A stretch of 6,788 nt of DNA from Coxiellaceae bacterium (lineage in GTDB: Bacteria; Pseudomonadota; Gammaproteobacteria; Coxiellales; Coxiellaceae), in assembly GCA_014238325.1 (NCBI GenBank), contig JABABH010000029.1:1-6788 (forward strand). Direction: 5' to 3'. The position numbers and the translations under genes were made by a program. Below the pieces are notes generated by a model. The model searched no databases, was not told where the DNA came from, and saw nothing but the letters and a program-made list of their open reading frames with translations. Below are positions 1-6,759 of the stretch, one piece after another. Positions within the stretch are counted from its first letter, which is position 1. Every line of letters begins with the position of its first letter.

Positions 1-534
1 GCCTTGGCTGGGCTCGTGTTGGCTTGTGAGCATTTCAGTGACGATATGATACGCCTGGGTTGGATATTTATCCAGGAGAATGGTGCGAGTAGGCAGTTGT
101 CGATCATCCAGAAATAAAGTAATAAGTTGATCTCTCGTCAATTTATTGTTCTTATGGCACAAGCGGAATAATAGTTTATCTAAATGTTCCAAATTCAAAC
201 TTGCACTCGGATTGTTTTCGATGATAAATTTAAGAACTTGTTGCTTAAATGTGTTCCAAAGTTTTGGATGAGGTTGATACCTATGCCAGTTCATCAACAA
301 AGATGCAAAACATTCTTTTCGTTTGGAAATGTGTAATAGTTCAAAATTTATGGATTTTTCTGAACGATCAAGCAGTAACTTCAGCCACCTATGGTGTATA
401 AAGTTAAATATAGTATAGAAGAAATATCTGTATGGGTGGTGTTTTTTGTATTGGTGACGAAATTCCTCGGAGAAGGCATCATAATGGTAAGATGGATCGG
501 GTTGGGTTGAGTATGAATTCTCGTCGTCAGGCAT
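1..534 (-). CDS. Hypothetical protein, N-terminal part only (runs off the left edge)
   Basis: I translated this frame by hand. It is open for 178 codons from ATG at 534 to base 1 without a stop, so the C-terminus lies outside the window. The start is well supported: GGGAG lies 8 bases upstream (543-547) and a sigma70-like promoter lies just beyond. The product begins MPDDENSYSTQPDPSYHYDA. It is rich in His, Tyr, Phe, Lys and Asn, with acidic and polar residues at the N-terminus. I see no signal peptide, no clear membrane segment, no repeats and no catalytic motif, so it is probably cytoplasmic or exported by a route that needs no Sec signal. A few stretches, such as LNLEHLDKLLFRLCHKNN near residues 114-131, look helical and amphipathic. 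I do not recognise the family and assign no function. It is separated from the upstream methyltransferase gene by 259 bases and has its own promoter candidate, so it is probably a separate transcription unit. Confidence 0.75.
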   Translation of the reverse strand, partial: MPDDENSYSTQPDPSYHYDAFSEEFRHQYKKHHPYRYFFYTIFNFIHHRWLKLLLDRSEKSINFELLHISKRKECFASLLMNWHRYQPHPKLWNTFKQQVLKFIIENNPSASLNLEHLDKLLFRLCHKNNKLTRDQLITLFLDDRQLPTRTILLDKYPTQAYHIVTEMLTSQHEPSQG

Positions 535-542
535 AAAATTGG

Positions 543-547
543 CTCCC
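543..547 (-). promoter_or_regulatory. Ribosome binding site of the left-edge gene
   Basis: The minus strand reads GGGAG, with 8 bases between it and the ATG at 534. This spacing is good for a Shine-Dalgarno site. It decides the start and favours this reading frame over the competing 63-codon frame at 381-572, which overlaps the same DNA. Confidence 0.6.
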
Positions 548-563
548 ATAGATGTTCCGAGGC

Positions 564-592
564 ATTATACACTGAACCAGTGACTAGATAAA
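564..592 (-). promoter_or_regulatory. Sigma70-type promoter for the left-edge gene
   Basis: The minus strand has a perfect -10 box, TATAAT, at 569-564. A partial -35 match, TTTATC (592-587), lies 17 bases further upstream. Transcription would begin near 556-558, which leaves a short leader of about 20 bases containing the GGGAG ribosome site before the ATG at 534. The -10 is strong, the spacing is ideal and the -35 is weak, a pattern often seen in promoters that need an activator. The prediction is from sequence alone. Confidence 0.5.
570..582. repeat. Short inverted repeat in the promoter spacer
   Basis: CACTG-AAC-CAGTG is a perfect 5-base inverted repeat with a 3-base centre. It lies directly against the -10 box of the predicted promoter, between -10 and -35. 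A protein bound here would block or bend the promoter, so it could be a small operator. Five-base arms can easily occur by chance. Confidence 0.3.
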
Positions 593-793
593 CAGCTATA
601 TGCTATTTATAAGCAGTTTTTGAATGGGCATATTATTTATTTCCTTAAATAAAAGTTAAAGTAAACCATATAGGCCTCTTTGTTATAGGCCAAAATATCA
701 GATGCCTCAGGGCTTTATGCTGTTGAATGCCGTATTGTTTGATGATAAGTCGTTGAGAGGAGTCGTGGTAGAGTGAGATGAGGATAGGGTTTT

Positions 794-2485
794 CTAACTT
801 GTTTTCTGCAAGATTACCAAATATCCTTCAATATTTTGATGATGTTGCTGGCGCAATACTATATTCTCAAAGGTGAGTATATAAAAATGATAGATTTGGG
901 CCAAATATTTGAGATAAGCTGCGGTATGCGAGTATCGAATACTGGGATTTAAGTGATAGCCTTCCTTATGGTTTCCTTTTTCTACGGTAAAACAGAACAG
1001 TCCTTGGTCGAGTAATAGGTCATAAATTTTAGCGAATAGTGTGGATAGATCTCCTATATACGGAAATACATCAGCTGCAATGACAAGATTGATATCAGTA
1101 AATAGATGCAGCTGATTGGGTAGGGCACCTTGATGCAATTCATCATAGACGTTGGTTTGCTGAGCTATGGCGATCATGTTAGCTGATATATCTATGCCCA
1201 TCAGTTTTTTAGCAAGTGGTTTAAATCGTATACCCGATAATCCTGTTCCGCACCCTACATCTAAAATATTCCATTGGGGGTGTTCAGTATGGATAACAGA
1301 CATCACACTTTGGAAGAGATGTTCTGGAACCTGATAGTGTAAATAGTTCGTTAAGTGCTTATCGTAATACGGAGCATATTGATCGAATAAGTGAGATACA
1401 AACTCTACAGGAGCGATAGCTTTAGGATGCTGGTCTTGTAGAGCAGATAAAATATGTTCGATTTCAGGGTCCTTAGGTTTGAGTTCGAGCGCTTTTTGAT
1501 AATAGTTAATAGCTGCATCGTGTTGATTTAATTTTAAGTAAATAGTAGCGACGTTTAGATAGCTTTCTACATGCAGTGGTGCTAGGCGAATGGCATCTTT
1601 CAAGTAGCTTAGTGCTTCTTGATGACGTTCTTGATACATCAATATCACACCAATATTATAATAACTGTCCCCATGTTCGTGTTTTTCAATCTCTTGTAGA
1701 TAATGTGCCAAAGCCTGTTGATAGTGACCAAGTTCTAAAAAAGCGTTTGCTAGGTGATAGTGTATTTCTGGAGCCTCAGGAGCTTCTGTTAGTACCTTTT
1801 TTAATAAGGCGAGGCTATGCGTATAGGATTTATTTTTAAAATAAGCTAAGCCGCATTGATGCTGTGTTGCCCTATGATGGGGTTGTATTGCCAGGCGTTT
1901 TTGATAATAAACTATAGCCAAAGGATAGTTATTGAGCTCCATATAGAGGTGGGCCAGCTGACTTAAGGCCATGAGATGGGACGGATCGCAAAGGAGAGTA
2001 GCTTCAAAGGCTTGAATGGCTGCTTTATAATTTTGCTCAGCGAGCCATAGTCGTCCGTAGTTATAGTGGGCGGAAGCAGTGGGGGATAAAGCAATAGCTT
2101 TTTTATACGCCTCTTTAGCTTGTTGGTATTGATGTTGATAATAAAAGCAGTTGCCCATATTATTATAGGCGCTAGCATAGTTCGGGTTTAAGTGAATAGC
2201 CTGTTTGTAGGCTGTTATTGCCGCTGGAAAATTTTTGAGTCGAGTGTGAAGATTACCTTGAGTATTATAATAAATGGGATGCGTGGGTTCTTGTTGAATC
2301 GCTTGCGTAACATAAGATAGAGCATTTTTATTATCACCACGCTGTGCTAAGAGAACCGCTATGCCATGTAGGGCTTCAGTCTCTTGGGGATTGTCTTTTA
2401 AAATTCTCTGGTAGCAGCGTAGTGCACGGTTGATATTATGATTTTTAAGGTAGTGCTCGGCGAGTTTGAGTAGTGCGTTGATCAT
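794..2485 (-). CDS. TPR-repeat protein with C-terminal SAM-dependent methyltransferase domain
   Basis: The protein has 563 residues and no signal peptide or membrane segment, so it is probably cytoplasmic. Residues 3 to about 340 form roughly ten TPR units at a 34-residue period, starting near 3, 37, 71, 105, 138, 172, 206, 240, 273 and 307. Examples are YYNTQGNLHTRLKNFPAAI and AYNNMGNCFYYQHQYQQA. Residues 366-390 (FDQYAPYYDKHLTNYLHYQVP) form the linker typical of TPR-linked predicted methyltransferases (COG4976-like). A class I methyltransferase fold follows: motif I ILDVGCGTG at 407-415, GIDIS at 430-434 at the end of strand 2, and AADVFPYIGDL at 470-480 in the motif IV region. The substrate is unknown; TPR arrays usually bind partner proteins or peptides. 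The ATG at 2485 has a weak GGGA site 6 bases upstream and overlaps the end of mltB by 41 bases, which suggests coupling to the cell-wall genes. A role in the cell envelope is an inference from position only. Confidence 0.9.
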   Translation of the reverse strand: MINALLKLAEHYLKNHNINRALRCYQRILKDNPQETEALHGIAVLLAQRGDNKNALSYVTQAIQQEPTHPIYYNTQGNLHTRLKNFPAAITAYKQAIHLNPNYASAYNNMGNCFYYQHQYQQAKEAYKKAIALSPTASAHYNYGRLWLAEQNYKAAIQAFEATLLCDPSHLMALSQLAHLYMELNNYPLAIVYYQKRLAIQPHHRATQHQCGLAYFKNKSYTHSLALLKKVLTEAPEAPEIHYHLANAFLELGHYQQALAHYLQEIEKHEHGDSYYNIGVILMYQERHQEALSYLKDAIRLAPLHVESYLNVATIYLKLNQHDAAINYYQKALELKPKDPEIEHILSALQDQHPKAIAPVEFVSHLFDQYAPYYDKHLTNYLHYQVPEHLFQSVMSVIHTEHPQWNILDVGCGTGLSGIRFKPLAKKLMGIDISANMIAIAQQTNVYDELHQGALPNQLHLFTDINLVIAADVFPYIGDLSTLFAKIYDLLLDQGLFCFTVEKGNHKEGYHLNPSIRYSHTAAYLKYLAQIYHFYILTFENIVLRQQHHQNIEGYLVILQKTS

Positions 2486-3491
2486 TTTTGTTCCCGTTCA
2501 GATAGGCTTCGCGAATCGCTTGGCTTAATTGATAGACAGCCATCGCGTAATTGATAGATGGATTATATTTTAAGATCACTAAAAAGTTATGATTCACGAT
2601 CCAATATTGATGAGAATAGTGGTCCTGTAACCGGATCAATGAAACGGTTTCATGTAGAGGTAAATGAGAGGGTAGATGGATGCCTCGCGATTGTAATTGG
2701 AGAATGGTGAAATTGAGCTGTGGCTTATCTTTGATCCACTCTGGAGAGATATATTGTGTGGGTAGCGGTTTAGCTATTAATCTGGTTTGGTTCCAACCAT
2801 GGTCATGTAGAAATTTGCCGACACTCAGGATAGCATCCGCGTGATTGATCATAAGATTCGGGAATCCCTGATGATGATGACTAATAGCATATTGTCGATA
2901 GGCAGAAGGCATAAATTGGGGAATACCAATAGCGCCAGCGTAGGAACTTTTGATGCTCAAAATGGGAATTTTTTTCTCTTTCGATAATAAAAATAGCTGT
3001 GCTAGCTCTTTTTGAAAATAGGCTTGTCGAGGTTTATAATAAAAAGCTAAAGTACTTAATGCATTCACAGCTGAATAATTATCAATGTTGTTCCCATAAT
3101 CGGTTTCAATACCGATAATAGCCACTATGATGCTGGGAGGGACATGGAAGCGCGCACGGGCAGCCTCCAAAGCAGTCCGGTATTGTTTCCAATAGATGAC
3201 CCCATGTTGTATTTTTTTATGGGTGATAAAAAATCGACGGTAAATATACCAGGGTTTGGCTTCATAGGGAGCAGTCATATATTTAATGACTGTGGGCTCG
3301 TAATGTGCATGACGAAGTACGTGAAGTAACGTATCTCGATCATAATGATAGCGCTTGACCATATGCTCGATAAAGGAGTCAGCACCTGGAGGGAGGGGCG
3401 GGGTTGAGTGGGAGGTTTCCGTGAATGCTGGGGTGCTTAGGATCAGTATCCATGGTAAAAAAAATCTGAAATAGTGTTTTAAGCGCATCAT
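2445..3491 (-). CDS. mltB: Membrane-bound or periplasmic lytic murein transglycosylase B
   Basis: The 348-residue product is close in length to E. coli MltB (about 360). It cleaves peptidoglycan between MurNAc and GlcNAc in the periplasm and leaves 1,6-anhydroMurNAc ends. The catalytic Glu is E129 in IIGIETDYGNN (125-135). Other family blocks are present: AVNALSTLAFYY (141-152), SYAGAIGIPQFMPSAYRQYA (183-202), DAILSVGKFLHDHGW (219-233) and KYNPSINYAMAVYQLSQAI (308-326). Residues 1-25 form a Sec-type signal or anchor (basic start, then FFLPWILILSTPAF). No Cys follows it, so the lipobox of E. coli MltB is missing. The last 14 or so residues (basic, NDQRTTQTRRALP) are encoded within the overlap with the next gene and look like a non-conserved tail. 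Two ATGs stand in tandem (3491 and 3488), and neither has a strong ribosome site. The gene follows rodA after 74 bases. Confidence 0.95.
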   Translation of the reverse strand: MMRLKHYFRFFLPWILILSTPAFTETSHSTPPLPPGADSFIEHMVKRYHYDRDTLLHVLRHAHYEPTVIKYMTAPYEAKPWYIYRRFFITHKKIQHGVIYWKQYRTALEAARARFHVPPSIIVAIIGIETDYGNNIDNYSAVNALSTLAFYYKPRQAYFQKELAQLFLLSKEKKIPILSIKSSYAGAIGIPQFMPSAYRQYAISHHHQGFPNLMINHADAILSVGKFLHDHGWNQTRLIAKPLPTQYISPEWIKDKPQLNFTILQLQSRGIHLPSHLPLHETVSLIRLQDHYSHQYWIVNHNFLVILKYNPSINYAMAVYQLSQAIREAYLNGNKNDQRTTQTRRALP

Positions 3492-3540
3492 GTTGTGGTA
3501 TGCCTATGCTTGTGAAGCAGATGATTTTCTGTCAAAGACT

Positions 3541-3546
3541 ATTATA
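3541..3546 (-). promoter_or_regulatory. Possible internal promoter upstream of mltB (-10 box)
   Basis: The minus strand has a perfect TATAAT 50 bases upstream of the mltB ATG, in the 74-base gap after rodA. No good -35 lies 16-18 bases above it (CTAACG at the 17-base position). A perfect TTGACA is also present (3535-3530) but downstream of this box, and the best -10 for it at normal spacing is poor. The gap may therefore allow mltB and the methyltransferase gene to be transcribed apart from mrdA-rodA. The support is one hexamer only. Confidence 0.3.
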
Positions 3547-3565
3547 GACTAATTGAGTCAGCTCG

Positions 3566-4699
3566 TTAGTTAGCCCATAGTTTTTTATGAGTATGTATAG
3601 ACATGATAATACCAAATCCTGCCATAATAGTGACGATTGAGCTGCCTCCATAACTGACTAAAGGCAAGGGCACTCCCACTACTGGTAAGATACCAACCAC
3701 CATACCGATATTGATCATTGAGGATACTATAAAGGTGAGGCTGAGGCTACCGGATAATAAACGTGTAAAAGTGTCTTGGGCTTGATGGCTAATAAATAAA
3801 CAGCGAGAAAAAATAGCAAATAATAAGCATAGCAATAAGCTTGCCCCCATCAAGCCAAATTCTTCGCTGTTGACAGCGAAAATAAAGTCGGTCGCGTGGG
3901 CAGGCAAGAATTTTAAATGCGATTGTGTACCTTCCAGAAAACCTTTTCCCCATATGCCACCCGATCCAATAGCAATTTTTGATTGAATAATATGGTACCC
4001 TGTACCTAAAGGATCTCGCTCTGGATGAAGAAAAGTCAGCACTCTATCTTTTTGGTAGGTATGCATGAAGTGCCATAGTACCGGCGCGCCGATCACGGCC
4101 ATGGACAGCGCAATAATAATCAAGCGCCAGGGCATGCCAGCTAATAGTATCAGCGATAATCCAGAAATACTAATAATCAGGGCGGTGCCCAAATCCGGTT
4201 GTTTAGCGGTTAATATAACAGGCACTATTAATAATAGGCTAGCAATGACAATATGAAGTAAAGAGGGAGGTAAATTTTTTTGACTAAAATAACGAGCTAG
4301 CATGAGGGGCAAGGCTATTTTCATGAGCTCTGATGGTTGCCATTCTAAGAAGCCCATATCAAGCCAGCGTTGTGCGCCTTTGTTTATTTTTCCTACAACT
4401 AAAACCAGTACAAGCAACAATAGTGCAAATATAAATAACCCAGCTGCCCACGTATGATATTTTTTAGGCGGAATACAGGCAAAAATCAAGAGTATGATAA
4501 AACCTACACCCAGTCGAAATATTTGCTTGACCTCGAAAAACATATTTTGATTGCTGGCACTGAATAAAATTAACAAACCAAAGCCAATCAATAGCGCCAT
4601 TAAAAAAAGTAGGGGAGGATCGATATGCAAAGACTCCCAACTCAGATTTTTAACGGTATTTTTGAGTCGGGTGATAGGAGAAAAAGGATTAATGGTCAT
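3566..4699 (-). CDS. rodA: Rod-shape SEDS peptidoglycan glycosyltransferase RodA
   Basis: RodA polymerises lipid II into glycan strands in the inner membrane, as partner of PBP2 in the elongation machinery. From ATG 4699 the protein has 377 residues (E. coli about 370) with about ten hydrophobic segments. Family blocks are clear: GAQRWLDMGFLEWQPSEL (from 108), AKQPDLGTALI (from 165), YHIIQSKIAIGSGG (from 235), the catalytic-Asp region LPAHATDFIFAVNSEEFG (from 265, Asp 271) and the SEDS signature GILPVVGVPLPLVSYGGSS (336-354). It ends SIHTHKKLWAN, close to the E. coli tail. One oddity is that the usual LPExHTDF loop reads LPAHATDF here, so the conserved Glu and His are both Ala. A GTG at 4711 in the same frame would add four residues (MIKP) and has a weak GAG site; I preferred the ATG, which overlaps mrdA by 11 bases. 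Either start implies translational coupling. Confidence 0.96.
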   Translation of the reverse strand: MTINPFSPITRLKNTVKNLSWESLHIDPPLLFLMALLIGFGLLILFSASNQNMFFEVKQIFRLGVGFIILLIFACIPPKKYHTWAAGLFIFALLLLVLVLVVGKINKGAQRWLDMGFLEWQPSELMKIALPLMLARYFSQKNLPPSLLHIVIASLLLIVPVILTAKQPDLGTALIISISGLSLILLAGMPWRLIIIALSMAVIGAPVLWHFMHTYQKDRVLTFLHPERDPLGTGYHIIQSKIAIGSGGIWGKGFLEGTQSHLKFLPAHATDFIFAVNSEEFGLMGASLLLCLLFAIFSRCLFISHQAQDTFTRLLSGSLSLTFIVSSMINIGMVVGILPVVGVPLPLVSYGGSSIVTIMAGFGIIMSIHTHKKLWAN

Positions 4700-6608
4700 C
4701 GGTTTGATCACTATGCTCTGTTAAATGGTCTGGTTGTTCTAAAGCCGGATGGTAGCGAGCGAAATAATAGGTAATCACCTGAGAGGCGACTTCAGTAGCT
4801 GTATTACTATGTTCGATCATCACGGCCCAGGCAATTTCAGGGTGATCGGCTGGTGCAAACCCAATGATATAATGATTGTTACGCAGTTGTTTTGGGCGGC
4901 TGCTATCTTCTTTTATTGAGCTATGATAGATTTGCTCCGTTCCAGTCTTTGCCGCGACGAGTATAGAATCGTGCCTCAGGCGTTTGCCGGTTCCCCAAGG
5001 TTTATTGACGACATCCTCCATCGCTTGGGTAATCATATCCCAATTCGCTGGATTGTTTAAGATAATGGGGGGTTTAGGTATAGGTTGATGGGTGATGGTA
5101 TGGTTGTTTTCATCTATCCATTTCATGAGCAATTGTGGCGTCCATCTTTTTCCACGAGAAGCAATGGTTGAGACAGCTTGTGCCAATTGTAAAGGGGTCA
5201 CCGACAGTAATCCTTGTCCAATACCCATAACAATGGTATCGCCAGTATACCAAGGTTGTTTTTGATGTTTTAATTTCCACTCTGGGGTCGGCACTAAGCC
5301 TGGTTTTTCCTCTGCAAGGTCAATATCGGTGAGTTCCCCGAAACCAAATTTATTCAAGACTTTGTCCATATACCGGATGCCCATTTTTTGAGCAAGCGTG
5401 TAGAAGAAAACATCACATGAGCTCGCGATAGCACGTGAGACATTCACCGTGCCATGCCCACGTTTCAACCAATCATGATAGACATGAGATACATTAGGTA
5501 ATTGAAAGAAACCCGGATCATGGATTTGAAATTGAGGGGTAATAATGCCGTCATCTAAGGCGAGTAATGCAAAAAATGGTTTAATAGTCGATCCAGGGGA
5601 AAATAAGCCCCGGATAGCTCGATTATAAAGTGGATGATCAGGAGAGTTGAGTAGAGCTTGATAACTGGCATAGCTGATCCCTACCGTAAAGGGATTAGGG
5701 TCAAAATTAGGCTTAGTAACTAAAGCGAGTACTTGGCCTGTACTGGGTTGAATGACGACAACAGAACCGCTGGCATCACCTAAGGCATTAATAGCGACAT
5801 TTTGTAAGCCGCTATCAATGCTCAAATAAAGATCGTGGCCGGGGGTGGGGGGAATTTCTTTTAAAATACGAACGATATGCCCGCGCGCATCAGTTTCAGC
5901 TTCTTCGGCACCGACTTTTCCGCGTAATTGTGATTCATAATACTTTTCAATACCAGATTTCCCAATATTATCATCGATTTGGTAATTCGTGAGTGCATTG
6001 CTGGCAGGCATAGACGTGGAGGTATTATTTTCCATTGCATTGAGCTCATCTTGATTAATACGAGCCACATAGCCCAAAATATCTGAAGTTGCTGCTGCTA
6101 AGGGATAATAACGTATCATATGAGTTTGTATGCTTGCTCCTGGAAATCGGTATTGATTGACATAGAATTGAGCGACTTCTTGCTCAGACAGCTTCATTTT
6201 TAACGGAATGGGTTGGTGTGGAGGATATTGATAGGCAATGTGGTGAAATTGCTTCACTTCTTCAGGAGAGATGGTCATAATTTTAGCAAGTTGATCCAGG
6301 GTATCATTGAGATGTTTCGTATGGCTTTTTGTGATGGTAAGTGTATAAGTGGGAATATTTTTAGCTAACAAGACGCCATTTCGGTCATAAATCAGACCGC
6401 GATTAGGTAGTACGGGAATCACATTCAGCAGGTTATGTTCTGATAGCGTTGAGTAAAATTTATGTTCAAATATTTGTAGATAAATTAACCGCGCAATCAG
6501 GGATAGCATAAAGAAAATCACGAAAATGAATGCTAAAGAAGAGCGATTTTTAAACACCTCAGCTCCCGATTCAGGTGCGCTGATGAGAGGTGGCCTATTT
6601 TGATTCAT
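4689..6608 (-). CDS. mrdA: Penicillin-binding protein 2, elongation-specific transpeptidase
   Basis: PBP2 cross-links peptidoglycan during cylindrical growth, working with RodA; it is a monofunctional class B PBP anchored in the inner membrane. From ATG 6608 it has 639 residues (E. coli 633). A basic N-terminus precedes one membrane anchor at about 24-46 (SSLAFIFVIFFMLSLIARLI). The dimerisation or pedestal domain follows, with LPNRGLIYDRNG (67-78) and DDNIGKSGIEKYYE (212-225). The transpeptidase domain holds the three active-site motifs: S340-T-I-K343 in SPGSTIKP, S397-C-D399, and K554-T-G in AAKTGTEQ. GDTIVMGIGQGLLSVTPLQL (456-475) is typical of PBP2. The tail after about 620 is acidic and His-rich. 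Longer starts exist at TTG 6635 and ATG 6632 but lack a ribosome site; AGAGGA (6626-6621) lies 12 bases before ATG 6608, a long but usable spacing. The gene starts the cluster, after the tRNA. Confidence 0.96.
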   Translation of the reverse strand: MNQNRPPLISAPESGAEVFKNRSSLAFIFVIFFMLSLIARLIYLQIFEHKFYSTLSEHNLLNVIPVLPNRGLIYDRNGVLLAKNIPTYTLTITKSHTKHLNDTLDQLAKIMTISPEEVKQFHHIAYQYPPHQPIPLKMKLSEQEVAQFYVNQYRFPGASIQTHMIRYYPLAAATSDILGYVARINQDELNAMENNTSTSMPASNALTNYQIDDNIGKSGIEKYYESQLRGKVGAEEAETDARGHIVRILKEIPPTPGHDLYLSIDSGLQNVAINALGDASGSVVVIQPSTGQVLALVTKPNFDPNPFTVGISYASYQALLNSPDHPLYNRAIRGLFSPGSTIKPFFALLALDDGIITPQFQIHDPGFFQLPNVSHVYHDWLKRGHGTVNVSRAIASSCDVFFYTLAQKMGIRYMDKVLNKFGFGELTDIDLAEEKPGLVPTPEWKLKHQKQPWYTGDTIVMGIGQGLLSVTPLQLAQAVSTIASRGKRWTPQLLMKWIDENNHTITHQPIPKPPIILNNPANWDMITQAMEDVVNKPWGTGKRLRHDSILVAAKTGTEQIYHSSIKEDSSRPKQLRNNHYIIGFAPADHPEIAWAVMIEHSNTATEVASQVITYYFARYHPALEQPDHLTEHSDQTDDH

Positions 6609-6645
6609 ATGCGATACGTGTCCTCTAAACATCAATATTTTTTGT

Positions 6646-6651
6646 ATTTTA
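6646..6651 (-). promoter_or_regulatory. Weak -10 candidate for mrdA
   Basis: The minus strand reads TAAAAT (five of six consensus bases), 37 bases upstream of ATG 6608, in an A/T-rich stretch. The base composition would ease melting, but the hexamer 17 bases above (TATCGA) does not match a -35. Read-through from the tRNA gene is an equally good source of mrdA transcription, since no clear terminator lies between them. Confidence 0.25.
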
Positions 6652-6678
6652 ATATGTTTTATGGCATATCGATACGGG

Positions 6679-6709
6679 GATGAGCTTAGATGATGAGGCG
6701 ATGAGATGA
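6679..6709. repeat. GATGA-rich patch between the tRNA and mrdA
   Basis: On the plus strand GATGA occurs five times in 31 bases (6679, 6689, 6692, 6700 and 6705; two overlap). The hexamer AGCTTA stands at 6683-6688 and again at 6711-6716. The pattern is irregular, codes for nothing obvious and could be chance in a low-complexity stretch or a binding-site cluster. The rest of the 6636-6759 gap holds only the weak -10 and a GGGCCC palindrome at 6726-6731. Confidence 0.3.
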
Positions 6710-6759
6710 TAGCTTATTGTGTTTTGGGCCCATTGTGGTGTTATCAACCATCCCTATCC

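Larger units (their letters stand above)
535..793. other. Non-coding gap between the left-edge gene and the TPR-methyltransferase gene
   Basis: I found no convincing gene on either strand in these 259 bases. Besides the promoter and ribosome site listed separately, there are two weak hairpins. GGCCT (673-677) pairs with AGGCC (687-691) around a 9-base loop; on the minus strand the sequence after it is only loosely T-rich. TTTATTT (636-642) pairs with AAATAAA (647-653) around a 4-base loop, but the stem is all A/T. Neither is followed by a clean T-run, so there is no convincing intrinsic terminator for the methyltransferase gene. The GGCCT hairpin is the better candidate. Confidence 0.5.

Noticed and set aside
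381..572. 63-codon minus-strand frame
   Set aside because: It overlaps most of the start of the longer frame that is open from 534 to the window edge. That longer frame has a good ribosome site and its own promoter, while this one has a low-complexity product and no support.
673..691. Intrinsic terminator of the methyltransferase gene
   Set aside because: The GGCCT/AGGCC stem has only five pairs with a 9-base loop and no clean T-run after it, so I mention it only as a weak hairpin in the gap.
708..793. Open frame of about 28 codons in frame after the stop of the methyltransferase gene
   Set aside because: The methyltransferase domain already ends at its natural last strand (GYLVILQKTS). The extra codons are Ser/Thr/Asn-rich and show no family resemblance, so a disrupted longer protein is not supported.
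1576..1839. 87-codon plus-strand frame
   Set aside because: It lies wholly antisense to the TPR region, has no ribosome site I can support, and its product resembles no family. The frame is a by-product of the repeat codons on the other strand.
3144..3329. 61-codon plus-strand frame inside mltB
   Set aside because: It is antisense to conserved MltB coding sequence and shows no start signals or recognisable product.
4065..4256. 63-codon plus-strand frame inside rodA
   Set aside because: It is antisense to RodA membrane segments; its apparent composition simply mirrors the hydrophobic codons on the other strand.
6609..6635. Longer PBP2 start at TTG 6635 or ATG 6632
   Set aside because: Neither has a ribosome site; the A/T-rich sequence above looks like promoter DNA. 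AGAGGA lies inside this stretch and serves ATG 6608 better.
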